64,000 nucleotides of DNA. Origin: Micromonospora sp. C95. Lineage in GTDB: Bacteria > Actinomycetota > Actinomycetes > Mycobacteriales > Micromonosporaceae. Where the stretch lies: assembly GCF_018070465.1 (NCBI RefSeq), contig NZ_JAGPXT010000013.1:83151-147150 (forward strand), written 5' to 3'. Each line of letters begins with the position of its first letter. Positions within the stretch are counted from its first letter, which is position 1. Below are positions 17,354-25,811 of this stretch, piece after piece. A program made the translations under genes and the position numbers. The notes under the pieces are model-generated. The model was not told where the DNA came from, searched no databases, and was given only the letters and a program-made list of their open reading frames with translations.

Positions 17354-18522
17354 CGACGGGCACGGGGCACGTGGTCCTCGATGCCGGCAGCTATCCCATA
17401 GACGGTGCCCACATCGGCGGCATCGGATTGCGGATATGTGAACTGGCGGAGACGCTCGCCGAATTCGTGCCGACCACCGTCATGGCGGAAAGTGTGGCCG
17501 GGGCGGTGCCGGTCGGCCGGGCCCGGCTGGCATCCTCCCGTTCCTGGCGGGAGCTCGTCGGCCACGCGGACGCGGTGATGTTCTTCGACGGTGGTTCCTC
17601 CCAGCGGCTCCACGAGGCGCAGACCCGCCAATGCTTGATCATCGTCGAGAATGCACCGCCGATCGAGCAGTTGGAGTACCCGTCGCTACGGTCGGCGGCC
17701 GACCCGGGCGCCGTCCATCGACGTCTGGTCGAGGATTACGCGGCCCAGCTCCGGGCGGCCGACCACTTCCTCTGCCGGTCCGCCGTCGAGCGCGTCACCC
17801 TGCTGGCGAACCTGTGCCTCACCGGCCGGCTCAGCGCAGCGGCGCTGGACCGGTCCCGGACGCTCGAACACCTGGTCTCCCTGGTGCCGATCGGCTTCAG
17901 CGCGTCGAGCGCGGAGCGTGCCGCCCGAGCCGCTCCGCAGCCGGGTCCGGATCTATTGTGGACCGGTGGGCTGTGGGCATACTTCGACCCGGTAGCCGTG
18001 GTGGAGGCTGTGAAGCTCTGTCACGACGCCGGGCACCCGGTCAGCCTGGGTTTTCTCTATGGCCGGGCGCAGCCCGACAACAAAATGGTGGTGGACGACC
18101 TCCTGACGGCGATCCGCACCCATCACCTCGAAGATTGGGTGGAACTGCGGACGGAGCCGATCTCGCACCTGTCGCGGGATGGTGTCCTCAAGGGATCGAA
18201 GGCACTGGTCAGTATCGCGAAGCCAGGCATCGAGAACGACACCTGCGTGCGCCTGCGTATTCGCGACAGCCGGCTGTACGGGCGTCCGCTGTTGTGCGAC
18301 AACTTCGGGCCGACAGCCGTAGAAGCGGCGGCCGACGGACTCGGCACCGCGGTCGACCCGCGCGACCGGGCCGCACTCGCCGCCAAGATCATGACCCTCA
18401 CTGCAGGGAGCGAAGCTCATGACACTCACGGACCGATCGGGGGGTTCGACTACACCCGCAGCGCCGCCCGGTTTCTCGACTGGCTCGTCGACGCCATCGC
18501 CCGGCGGAGGGCCCGGCTCTGA
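17350..18522 (+). CDS. Glycosyltransferase, probable aminoribosyl transferase (LipN role)
   Basis: A 390-residue GT-B-like protein. The C-terminal half shows WTGGLWAYFDP, then SLGFLYGR, then a donor-binding region ending with a Leu/Gly-rich segment and DNFGPTAVEAAADG, as in GT4-type enzymes. It should transfer a sugar from a nucleotide donor. In A-90289 biosynthesis LipN adds 5-amino-5-deoxyribose to glycyl-uridine, and the flanking genes are exactly those needed to build that donor. The ATG at 17350 overlaps the nucleotidyltransferase stop. Its last 104 bases overlap the start of the aminotransferase, unusually long for this operon. Confidence 0.72.
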   Translation: MTTGTGHVVLDAGSYPIDGAHIGGIGLRICELAETLAEFVPTTVMAESVAGAVPVGRARLASSRSWRELVGHADAVMFFDGGSSQRLHEAQTRQCLIIVENAPPIEQLEYPSLRSAADPGAVHRRLVEDYAAQLRAADHFLCRSAVERVTLLANLCLTGRLSAAALDRSRTLEHLVSLVPIGFSASSAERAARAAPQPGPDLLWTGGLWAYFDPVAVVEAVKLCHDAGHPVSLGFLYGRAQPDNKMVVDDLLTAIRTHHLEDWVELRTEPISHLSRDGVLKGSKALVSIAKPGIENDTCVRLRIRDSRLYGRPLLCDNFGPTAVEAAADGLGTAVDPRDRAALAAKIMTLTAGSEAHDTHGPIGGFDYTRSAARFLDWLVDAIARRRARL

Positions 18523-19801
18523 CCCGGCGACGGCCGGCGTCTGGCACGGTTGGTCGCCGGTGCGCCAGCGGGACCGGCCGACCATCGTCCGCGGAGCCGG
18601 CTGGCACGTCTGGGACGACGCCGGCCGGCGCTATCTGGACGCGACCTCGTCGGCCCTGAACGCGGTCTGCGGGTACGGCGAGCCCCGGATCCAGGCGGCC
18701 GCCCAGGCGCAGGCCGCCCGGTTGCAGCACTTCGAGCTGTCGCGGTTCGCGCACCAGCCGGCATCGGCGCTGGCGGAGCGGCTGGCCAGCCTTCTCGGCG
18801 GCCCACTCACCCGGACGGTTCTCGTCAACAGCGGCTCGGAGGCGGTGGAGGCGGCCGTCCGCATCGCGGTGGACCTGTGGCCGCTGCGCGGCGAGACGCG
18901 AATCCGGGTGGTGACGCTCGAACGCGGCTATCACGGATCGACGGCACTGTGCCAGTCGCTGTCGGGTCTGCCGCACCTGGCCAACCGGTATCGTGACCCG
19001 GTCGTGGTCACCCGCGTGACGTTGCCCCGGGAGGGTGCGGCGCTGCGCACCACGGAGGGGCTCGAACGCACCGTCGAGGCACTCGAGCGGGCCATCGTGG
19101 GACCGCACGATGCCGGGCCGCCAGCCGCCGTGCTGCTCGAGCCGCTTCTCAACGTCGGCGGCGGCATCGTCCTCCCGCCGGGACTTCTGGCCCGGCTGCG
19201 CCAGATCTGCGACCGCACCGGCACCCTGCTCGTCCTGGACGAGGTCTTCACCGGCTTCGGCCGTACCGGCGCCTGGTTCGCCCATCAGCACGACGGCGCC
19301 CGGCCGGACCTGATCGCGCTGAGCAAGGGCCTGAACGGCGGCTACGCACCCATCGGGGCGGTGGTCGCGGCGGGACACCTCGCCGAGGAGTTCGCCGCCG
19401 AACCGGTGATCGGCGGCCTGCGGTACGGACACACCACGTCCGGCCACGCGATCGCCTGCGCCGCCGCCCTGGCCGCGCTCGACGTCATCGAGAAGGACGA
19501 CCTGGTCACGCGGTCGGCCCGGCACGGCGCCGACCTGCTTGACGCGCTCAGGGCCGCCGCCACCGGTCCCCTGGTGACCGATGTACGGGGGCAGGGCCTA
19601 ATCGTGTCGGTCGAGATGGCCGACGCGGACCTCGCGACGCAACTGGTGCTGGCCGCGACAGCCCGTCACGTGCTGCTGCGCCAGCAGGGCCGAACCGTCA
19701 TGGCGGTACCTCCGCTGACGATCGACGAGGCGGGCATCCGTGAGATCGCCGGATCGGTGGCCGGCGCGCTGACCAACGTGCTGACCGGGAGCCGATCTTG
19801 A
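18419..19801 (+). CDS. Class III PLP aminotransferase, probable uridine-5'-aldehyde aminotransferase (LipO role)
   Basis: A 460-residue fold-I class III aminotransferase. It has NSGSEAVEAA (137-146), LDEVFTGFGRTG (Asp274 for the PLP ring nitrogen) and ALSKGLNGG with the Schiff-base Lys303. In A-90289 biosynthesis LipO converts uridine-5'-aldehyde to 5'-amino-5'-deoxyuridine, and the next gene supplies the phosphorylase for the following step. The ATG at 18419 has GGGAG upstream but overlaps the glycosyltransferase by 104 bases in another frame. The first 38 residues are Ser/Gly/Pro-rich and outside the family core, so the start may be later. Confidence 0.85.
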   Translation: MTLTDRSGGSTTPAAPPGFSTGSSTPSPGGGPGSDPATAGVWHGWSPVRQRDRPTIVRGAGWHVWDDAGRRYLDATSSALNAVCGYGEPRIQAAAQAQAARLQHFELSRFAHQPASALAERLASLLGGPLTRTVLVNSGSEAVEAAVRIAVDLWPLRGETRIRVVTLERGYHGSTALCQSLSGLPHLANRYRDPVVVTRVTLPREGAALRTTEGLERTVEALERAIVGPHDAGPPAAVLLEPLLNVGGGIVLPPGLLARLRQICDRTGTLLVLDEVFTGFGRTGAWFAHQHDGARPDLIALSKGLNGGYAPIGAVVAAGHLAEEFAAEPVIGGLRYGHTTSGHAIACAAALAALDVIEKDDLVTRSARHGADLLDALRAAATGPLVTDVRGQGLIVSVEMADADLATQLVLAATARHVLLRQQGRTVMAVPPLTIDEAGIREIAGSVAGALTNVLTGSRS

Positions 19802-21135
19802 ATAACGACGCCAACTCGCCGTCAGCCGTACGCCGAATCATCGACGCGATCGCGGACCTGCGCGCCGGACGGCCGCTCGACGGGCCCACCATCCGCGGCG
19901 TCGTCGACGACTATCTGGCCGGCCGGGTCACCGACTATCAGATGTCGGCCTGGCTGGCCACGGTGGCCTGTACCGGCCTCCGGCCGGACGAGACCGCAGC
20001 CCTCGCGATGGCCTACGTCGACAGCGGGCGACGGCTCACCCACCCCGGGGTCGGCCGGGTGGTGGACAAGCACAGCACCGGTGGGGTCGGTGACAAGGTC
20101 AGCCTCTTCGTGGTGCCGGTGGTGGCTGCCTGCGGTGTCCCGGTGGTCAAGGTGTCCGGCCGCGGCCTGGGGTTCATGGGCGGCACGGTGGACAAGCTCG
20201 AGTCGCTGGCCGGGCTGCGCCTCGACCTCTCGGCTGGCGAGGTGGCGGACGCGCTGAAGGCCGTTGGCATGGTCATCACCGGGCAGAGCGATGAAGTGGT
20301 TCCCGGTGACCGAGCCACGTATGCCCTGCGGGACGTGACCGGGACCGTTGACAGCATGCCGCTGATCGCGGCCAGCGTGATGAGCAAAAAAATCGCCACC
20401 GGCGCAGACGCGGTCGTTCTCGACGTCAAATGTGGTGAGGGCGCTCTGGTCCCCGATCTGGACGCGGCCCGGACGCTGGCACGGCTGATGATCGATATCG
20501 GCCGGGCCGCGGGCGTGGAGTGTCAGGCCGTGCTCACCGACATGAACCGGCCGCTCGGACGTGCCGTGGGCAACGCCGCCGAGGTGCGCGAAGCGATCTC
20601 CGCTCTTCAGGGCGACATCGTGCCGGGCTATCACGAGGTTTGCCGGCAGGTGGCCGTTCTCATGGTAAGCCTGGGCCGCCCGAATCTGAGTACCGGCGCG
20701 TGCGAGGAGCTCGTCGAGCATGCCGTTGCTTCCGGTGCGGCGCTGCGCATCCTCCGTCGCTGGGTGGAGTACCAGGGCGGCGACATCGCACAGATCGACG
20801 ACCCGGACCTGTTGCCGAGCGGCCGCCACGAGGCCGTCGTCCGGGCCACCGAAGACGGCTGGGTGACCGGGATCGGGCCGACCGAGATCGGCAAGGCCGC
20901 GCTCTGGCTGGGAGCCGGTCGTTTCCAGCACGAAGCCCCCCTGGATCACGGCGCGGCCGTGCTGCTCGACCGGCAGGTCGGAGAACGGGTTGCCGCGGGC
21001 GAGCCACTGGCCCGTCTCGTCTGGAACGACGGCCGGCCCGATGAGGCCGAGAAGGCGGTCCGCGCAGCGTTCCGGGTCGGCCGGCAGCCGCCCGAGGAGA
21101 TCAACCCCGTCCTCGATGTCGTGAATGTCAATTGA
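19798..21135 (+). CDS. Pyrimidine nucleoside (thymidine-type) phosphorylase (LipP role)
   Basis: A 445-residue member of the thymidine/pyrimidine nucleoside phosphorylase family. The phosphate-binding motif DKHSTGGVGDKVS (90-102) is intact and YALRDVTGTVDSMPL plus MSKK are conserved. The usual GRGLGHTGGTLDK reads GRGLGFMGGTVDK, so two residues near the base/sugar pocket are changed (His to Phe, Thr to Met). This fits a changed substrate such as 5'-amino-5'-deoxyuridine, which LipP cleaves to 5-amino-5-deoxyribose-1-phosphate. The TTG start overlaps the aminotransferase stop by 4 bases. Confidence 0.9.
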   Translation: MNNDANSPSAVRRIIDAIADLRAGRPLDGPTIRGVVDDYLAGRVTDYQMSAWLATVACTGLRPDETAALAMAYVDSGRRLTHPGVGRVVDKHSTGGVGDKVSLFVVPVVAACGVPVVKVSGRGLGFMGGTVDKLESLAGLRLDLSAGEVADALKAVGMVITGQSDEVVPGDRATYALRDVTGTVDSMPLIAASVMSKKIATGADAVVLDVKCGEGALVPDLDAARTLARLMIDIGRAAGVECQAVLTDMNRPLGRAVGNAAEVREAISALQGDIVPGYHEVCRQVAVLMVSLGRPNLSTGACEELVEHAVASGAALRILRRWVEYQGGDIAQIDDPDLLPSGRHEAVVRATEDGWVTGIGPTEIGKAALWLGAGRFQHEAPLDHGAAVLLDRQVGERVAAGEPLARLVWNDGRPDEAEKAVRAAFRVGRQPPEEINPVLDVVNVN

Positions 21136-21221
21136 CGACGCAACGCAACTGCGTGCAGTCGCACAACGGTGGCCTGTCCCGGCATGTTCGGCGGACCGCC
21201 CGATAGGTGAAGTGAAGTGAG

Positions 21222-22124
21222 ATGACAATCGACTCGTTGAACCTGCTCAAGACAGCGAAGGACGTACCCACCTTCGACGCCGTTCCGTGGGACTCGCCGG
21301 TCGCCTGGCACCCTGCCGGCAGTGGCGCATCCGTGGACCTGGCGGCCGTCCGAGAAATCGTCCGCCGCTACCGGCGGCACGGGTTCTGCATCGTTCAGCT
21401 GCAGCCCGGGACAGCCGACGAGCAATCCCTCTCCTCGCTGGCCGAAGCCCTGCGGCTGGGAAATCCGTTCGTGCCGCCGCTCTACCGTCTGAACGGCAAT
21501 ACGCCGTCCGCGGTCTCCCGAATCTCCGCCGGGCTCAACGCCTCCACCCAGGACGCCACCCACCCCTCGTTCGGGCGGAGCAGCGGGCAACGCCTGCACA
21601 CCGACGGCACCCTTCAGGACATCGGTCAGATCCGGACCACGCTGCTGCTGTGCCAGTCCGTCGGGCGGACCGGCGGCGACACCCGCCTCTTCAACGCCAC
21701 CGCGGCCTACGCGGAGCTACTGACAGCCGATCTGCCGGCGGCCCTGGCGCTGGCCACACCCGGGAGCCTGGTACGCCGAGCCACCGTCAACGGCAGCGAC
21801 GACTTCAATGCCGGTCCCGCCTTCGCCGTCGTCGACGGGCAGTTGGTGACTCGTTACTCACTGACCGACACCGACCGGTGGGAAGTGCCGTCCGGAATTT
21901 CCGCCGACGATTTGTGGCGGGCGGTGGCGTACCTCGAGAGATGTGCCGAGGACTCCGCGGTCTACCGCGAATTCCGGTTGGAACCGGCTCAGGTGCTGGT
22001 CTTGGCCAATGCTCGACTCTCGCACGGCCGGACCGCCTATACCGACGATCCGCAACAGCCGCGGTGCATGTTCCGGACCCTGCACGAGCGGGAACCCGCT
22101 ACGGAGCCGATCCCGTGTCCGTAG
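21222..22124 (+). CDS. TauD-like Fe(II)/2-oxoglutarate oxygenase, probable UMP oxygenase (LipL role)
   Basis: A 300-residue member of the TauD/clavaminate-synthase family. The iron triad is H126 and D128 in QRLHTDG and H268 in ARLSHGR, with nearby Arg residues (270, 281) for 2-oxoglutarate. In A-90289 and capuramycin biosynthesis enzymes of this family (LipL) oxidise UMP to uridine-5'-aldehyde, the common precursor of both glycyl-uridine and aminoribose. It lies 87 bases after the phosphorylase in the same operon. Assignment of UMP as substrate rests on context. Confidence 0.82.
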   Translation: MTIDSLNLLKTAKDVPTFDAVPWDSPVAWHPAGSGASVDLAAVREIVRRYRRHGFCIVQLQPGTADEQSLSSLAEALRLGNPFVPPLYRLNGNTPSAVSRISAGLNASTQDATHPSFGRSSGQRLHTDGTLQDIGQIRTTLLLCQSVGRTGGDTRLFNATAAYAELLTADLPAALALATPGSLVRRATVNGSDDFNAGPAFAVVDGQLVTRYSLTDTDRWEVPSGISADDLWRAVAYLERCAEDSAVYREFRLEPAQVLVLANARLSHGRTAYTDDPQQPRCMFRTLHEREPATEPIPCP

Positions 22125-22229
22125 AAGACCGGCCGGCCGGGTCGACTCGGTCCGCCCGGACCCGCCGTGATGCGTGGGCTGTTGTCCGTTGCTGAGCATT
22201 TTGGGGCGAATCTGGGCTATTCTTTCCGC

Positions 22230-23165
22230 GTGAATGAATACACCCTTCAACAGTCCTCCGAAGGCCGTCCTGGTCGGGTCGCAACGAAGGCTATTCTGCC
22301 ATCCGGCGGATTAGCCACCCGCCTGCTTCCGGCCACCAAGTCGGTGCCCAAGGAATTGCTGCCGATCGTCGACACGCCGATTCTTGAGCACCTGCTGGAG
22401 GAAGTCGGCGATGCCGGCATCAGCGACGCCCTGGTGATCACGGTGCGCGGGAAGGAAGCGATCAACGATCATTTCGACACCGACCCCGTGTTGCTCTCGC
22501 ATCTCGGGCCCCGATACGAGCAACTCCTGTCCGGGACGCTCAGGTTGATCGACCGGGTCACCGTTCACAGCGTGCGTCAGGGCGGTGCGACCGGCATGGG
22601 ACTTGCCGTGTACCGCGCCCGGCAGCACATCGGTGACGAGCCCTTTGCGGTCGTCACCGGCGACGAGCTGCTCGACCGGGAGGCCGGCCTGCTGACCCGG
22701 ATGATCGACGTGCAGGCGGCCCATGGCGGCATCGTGCTGGCAGTGAGCTCGGTACCGGATGAGCTGGTGCCGCTGAGCGACATGGTTGCGGTCGGTGAGT
22801 CCAGCTCGGACGAATTGCTCACCGTGACCGACGTTGTCAAGCGGCCGTGCCTTGAGGACGCTCCCTCTCGGCTTGCCCTGATCGGCCGCTACGTCCTACC
22901 TCCGGAGATCCTCCCGGTACTCGGCCGAACTTCCCCCGACCACGGTGGAGAGGTGCAGCTGCCGGACGCGATGGTCGAGCTCGCACGGGCCGGCGTGCCA
23001 ATTCACGCCGTCCCGTACTCCGGTGCCCGGTACGACGTCGCCACCCGGCTGGGGCTGCTGACCACGGCGATCCAGTTCGCCGGCCGGCGTGACGATCTGC
23101 GTGACGATCTGCTCGCCTGGCTGACGAGCTACGTAGCCGGTCAGGAACCGTCAACCGTCGACTGA
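22230..23165 (+). CDS. GalU-like nucleotidyltransferase, probable aminoribose-1-phosphate uridylyltransferase (LipM role)
   Basis: About 311 residues of the UTP-glucose-1-phosphate uridylyltransferase family, with the activation loop ILPSGGLATRLLPATK and PKELLPIVDTP. GalU normally has PAAGLGTR; here Ala-Ala becomes Ser-Gly and Gly becomes Ala. In the A-90289 pathway LipM converts 5-amino-5-deoxyribose-1-phosphate to the UDP sugar, and this is the best candidate. The start is uncertain: GTG at 22230 is chosen from family length, while an in-frame GTG at 22167 would add 21 residues. A 13-base-stem hairpin follows the stop. Confidence 0.75.
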   Translation: MNEYTLQQSSEGRPGRVATKAILPSGGLATRLLPATKSVPKELLPIVDTPILEHLLEEVGDAGISDALVITVRGKEAINDHFDTDPVLLSHLGPRYEQLLSGTLRLIDRVTVHSVRQGGATGMGLAVYRARQHIGDEPFAVVTGDELLDREAGLLTRMIDVQAAHGGIVLAVSSVPDELVPLSDMVAVGESSSDELLTVTDVVKRPCLEDAPSRLALIGRYVLPPEILPVLGRTSPDHGGEVQLPDAMVELARAGVPIHAVPYSGARYDVATRLGLLTTAIQFAGRRDDLRDDLLAWLTSYVAGQEPSTVD

Positions 23166-23173
23166 GCCGGGCA

Positions 23174-23203
23174 CCCGCGGACGGCCGGTAGGCCGTCCGC
23201 GGG
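23174..23203. terminator. Hairpin between convergent operons
   Basis: A perfect 13-base stem (23174-23186 with 23191-23203) and GGTA loop lies 8 bases after the stop of the plus-strand operon and downstream of the converging operon. There is no T-tract, as is usual in actinomycetes, so it may work in both directions. Confidence 0.6.
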
Positions 23204-23286
23204 CCGTACCGGCGCAGGCCCTGGCCAGGAGGCCGGTCAGCTCGGCGACGGTCTGCCGGGGAGAGACGGCCGGGCGGGAGGAGACA

Positions 23287-23775
23287 TCATGACGACGCCG
23301 CGGCCAGCGGGCCGCTGACGTACGGGCCGATGCCGTACATCCGCACCGGTTCCAGGGGTAACACGACGTGGCTGCGGCCACGGGCGTCGGTGATCGGTGC
23401 GGTTGCCCGCGCTCCGGCTCGGGCGTAGCAGGTGAGGACCGTCCCGTCGTCACGCTGCTTCTGCAATGCCAGGCGGGGGCTGGTCTGCAGGTCGCGCTCC
23501 CGAACCGTGTCGAGATAGAGGAACATGTTCAAGGACGCCGACCTGTCGAATTGCAGCTTGACCGCCGCGAGGTGGGGCCAGCGGGAGCTGCCGTAAGTCG
23601 CGACCGCGCACATGTAGATGGAGTTCCAGGTCTCCAGGAAGTCCCGTGCCGGCAGCACCCGTCCGGGCTTGCCGAAAAACGACCTCTGTACCTGACCGGC
23701 CCGGTCGAGCGACGCGTCGAGGATCCGCTGCACCCGGGCCAGACCGTCGGGATCCCAGTCGGCGGTTTCGTTCAT
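23287..23775 (-). CDS. Pyridoxamine 5'-phosphate oxidase-like (FMN-binding fold) protein
   Basis: A 162-residue protein resembling small split-barrel flavin proteins: TYGSSRWPHLAAVKLQF followed by SLNMFLYLDTVRERDLQTSPRLAL, the usual alternation in PPOX-like proteins. Those bind FMN, F420 or heme and often act as reductases or oxidases. Its ATG overlaps the transketolase stop by 4 bases, making it the last gene of the long minus-strand operon. The match is by pattern only and the cofactor is not predictable. Confidence 0.5.
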   Translation of the reverse strand: MNETADWDPDGLARVQRILDASLDRAGQVQRSFFGKPGRVLPARDFLETWNSIYMCAVATYGSSRWPHLAAVKLQFDRSASLNMFLYLDTVRERDLQTSPRLALQKQRDDGTVLTCYARAGARATAPITDARGRSHVVLPLEPVRMYGIGPYVSGPLAAASS

Positions 23776-25811
23776 GCTTCCTCTCCTCGGTTCGTCGTAT
23801 CCGCCAGACCCAGCAGGCGGTGAGCCGCAGCGACCACGTTGGCGACCGTCATCCCGAAGTGCCGGAGCAGTACGTCACCGTGATCGGAGGCGCCGAAATC
23901 GTCTACCGACACCACGTCGCCGTCCAACCCCACCCATCGATGCCAGCCCATCGATGACCCGGCCTCCACCGCCAGCCGTGTCCGGACCGCCGGCGGCAGA
24001 ACGGCGTCGCGATAGGCGGCATCCTGCGCCTCGAACAACTCCCAGCAGGGCATCGAGACGACGCGGACGGCCGTACCGGCGTCGGCGAGCTCACGTGCCG
24101 CGGCGAGGACCAGATGAACCTCGCTGCCGCTCGCCAGCAGAACGATGTCGGGATCGCCGGTTTCGCCGGCGAGAACGTATCCACCTCTGGCCACGCCTTC
24201 CGCCGCGGCGTCGGTCGCGGCCTCGGCCAGCACCGGCAGCAGCTGACGCGCGAGAACCAGTGCCACCGGGCCTTCGGTCCGGGCCAGGACCGCCCGCCAG
24301 GCGTACGTGGTCTCGTGCGCGTCGGCCGGGCGCATGACCCAGATGCCCGGCATTGCTCGCAACGAGGCCAGATGCTCGATCGGCTGATGAGTACGTCCGT
24401 CTGCCCCGATGGCGATCGAGTCGTGCGTCCAGATCCATACCACGGGTAATCCCATCACCGCGGACAGGCGGACCGCCGGGCGCATGTAGTCACCGAAGGT
24501 GAGGAACGTGGACCCGAACGGTTTGGAGATGCCACCGTGCAACGCGAGCCCGTTGACGACCGCCGCCATGCCGTGCTCGCGAACCCCGAACGCCAGGTTG
24601 CGATCCGGAGCGGCGGCGGTGAAGACGCCCGCTGCGGCCAGCGCGGTCTTGGTCGAGTCCACCAGGTCGGCCGCGCCCCCTGTCATCGTCGGCAACCGGT
24701 TGCCGAGCTCGTCCAGCACAAGCCGGGAGACGTTGCGGGGGGACACCGGTTCGTGAGTGGGGACGGCGAACCCGGCGAGCACATCCCGCGGGATCGGTCC
24801 GTGCGCCGCGTCCCACGCGGTGCGCAGCTCCGGGAACTCCCGGCTCCACTCGGCGAAGGTCTTCTCCCACAGCGACCTCTCCCGGCTGCCGCGGGGACGT
24901 GCGTCCAGCATCTGGGGGCCGACGTCCGGTACGCCGAAGGTGACCGCCGGATCCAAGCCGAGGGCGGCCTTGGTCCGGGCGGCCTCGACGGCGCCGAGCG
25001 GGGAGCCGTGCGCCTTGGTGGTCCCGCGCACCGCTTCGGCCGGGTAACCGATCTCGGTCGGCAGAATCAGGAGAGTTGGCCGTCCGTCGCGCCGATTCCG
25101 CACGCGCCGCAGCGCGTCCGCAAGGACCTCGACATCCTCCACCGCGGCGACCTGCTCGACCACCCAGCCGCTGGCCCGAAACCGGGCGACCTGGTCCTCG
25201 ACACCGAAGGACAATGAGGTGGGGCCGTCGATGGTGATGCCGTTGCTGTCGTAGCACACCACGAGCTTGTCCAAGCCCCACTGCCCGGCCAGCGAGATGG
25301 CCTCCTGGCTGACGCCCTCCATCAGGTCGCCGTCCGACGCCACCACGAATGTGGCGTGGTCGACGATCTCGAATCCCGGCCGGTTGAACCGAGCGGCCAG
25401 CAGGCGCTCGGCCACCGCCAGGCCGACGGCTGTGGCCAGTCCCTGACCGAGAGGACCGGTGGTCGTCTCCACTCCGGGTGTCACGCCGTACTCGGGATGA
25501 CCGGGAGTTCTCGAACCCAGACGCCGGAACGACCGCAGATCGTCCAGGGTCACGTCGTAGCCGGCGAGGTGGAGCAGGACGTACTGCCAGGCGGAGGCGT
25601 GCCCGGCACTCAGCACGAGACGGTCCCGGTCCGGCCAGTCCGGCCGGGCGGGGTCGTGCCGGAGGACGTCACCGTAAATCGCGCACCCGAGTGGTGCGAG
25701 GGCCAGCGCGGCCCCCACGTGGCCGTTGCCGGCGTGTTCGACCGTATCGATGATCAAGCCCCGGACCGCGGCCACCGACGCCGTCCATGGCGATCGTTCG
25801 GTGATGGTCAC
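23772..25811 (-). CDS. Transketolase
   Basis: A 679-residue full-length transketolase. The thiamine-diphosphate site is seen as ASDGDLMEG followed by YDSNGITIDG, together with GNGHVG near the N-terminus, GPLGQGLA, FGVREHGMAA and the C-terminal domain. It moves two-carbon units between sugar phosphates. The GTG at 25811 is chosen because it forms the 4-base GTGA overlap typical here; an ATG at 25859 would overlap the previous gene by 52 bases. A transketolase is not part of the known glycyl-uridine pathway, so it either feeds ribose-5-phosphate supply or makes an unusual two-carbon transfer. Confidence 0.92.
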   Translation of the reverse strand: MTITERSPWTASVAAVRGLIIDTVEHAGNGHVGAALALAPLGCAIYGDVLRHDPARPDWPDRDRLVLSAGHASAWQYVLLHLAGYDVTLDDLRSFRRLGSRTPGHPEYGVTPGVETTTGPLGQGLATAVGLAVAERLLAARFNRPGFEIVDHATFVVASDGDLMEGVSQEAISLAGQWGLDKLVVCYDSNGITIDGPTSLSFGVEDQVARFRASGWVVEQVAAVEDVEVLADALRRVRNRRDGRPTLLILPTEIGYPAEAVRGTTKAHGSPLGAVEAARTKAALGLDPAVTFGVPDVGPQMLDARPRGSRERSLWEKTFAEWSREFPELRTAWDAAHGPIPRDVLAGFAVPTHEPVSPRNVSRLVLDELGNRLPTMTGGAADLVDSTKTALAAAGVFTAAAPDRNLAFGVREHGMAAVVNGLALHGGISKPFGSTFLTFGDYMRPAVRLSAVMGLPVVWIWTHDSIAIGADGRTHQPIEHLASLRAMPGIWVMRPADAHETTYAWRAVLARTEGPVALVLARQLLPVLAEAATDAAAEGVARGGYVLAGETGDPDIVLLASGSEVHLVLAAARELADAGTAVRVVSMPCWELFEAQDAAYRDAVLPPAVRTRLAVEAGSSMGWHRWVGLDGDVVSVDDFGASDHGDVLLRHFGMTVANVVAAAHRLLGLADTTNRGEEA

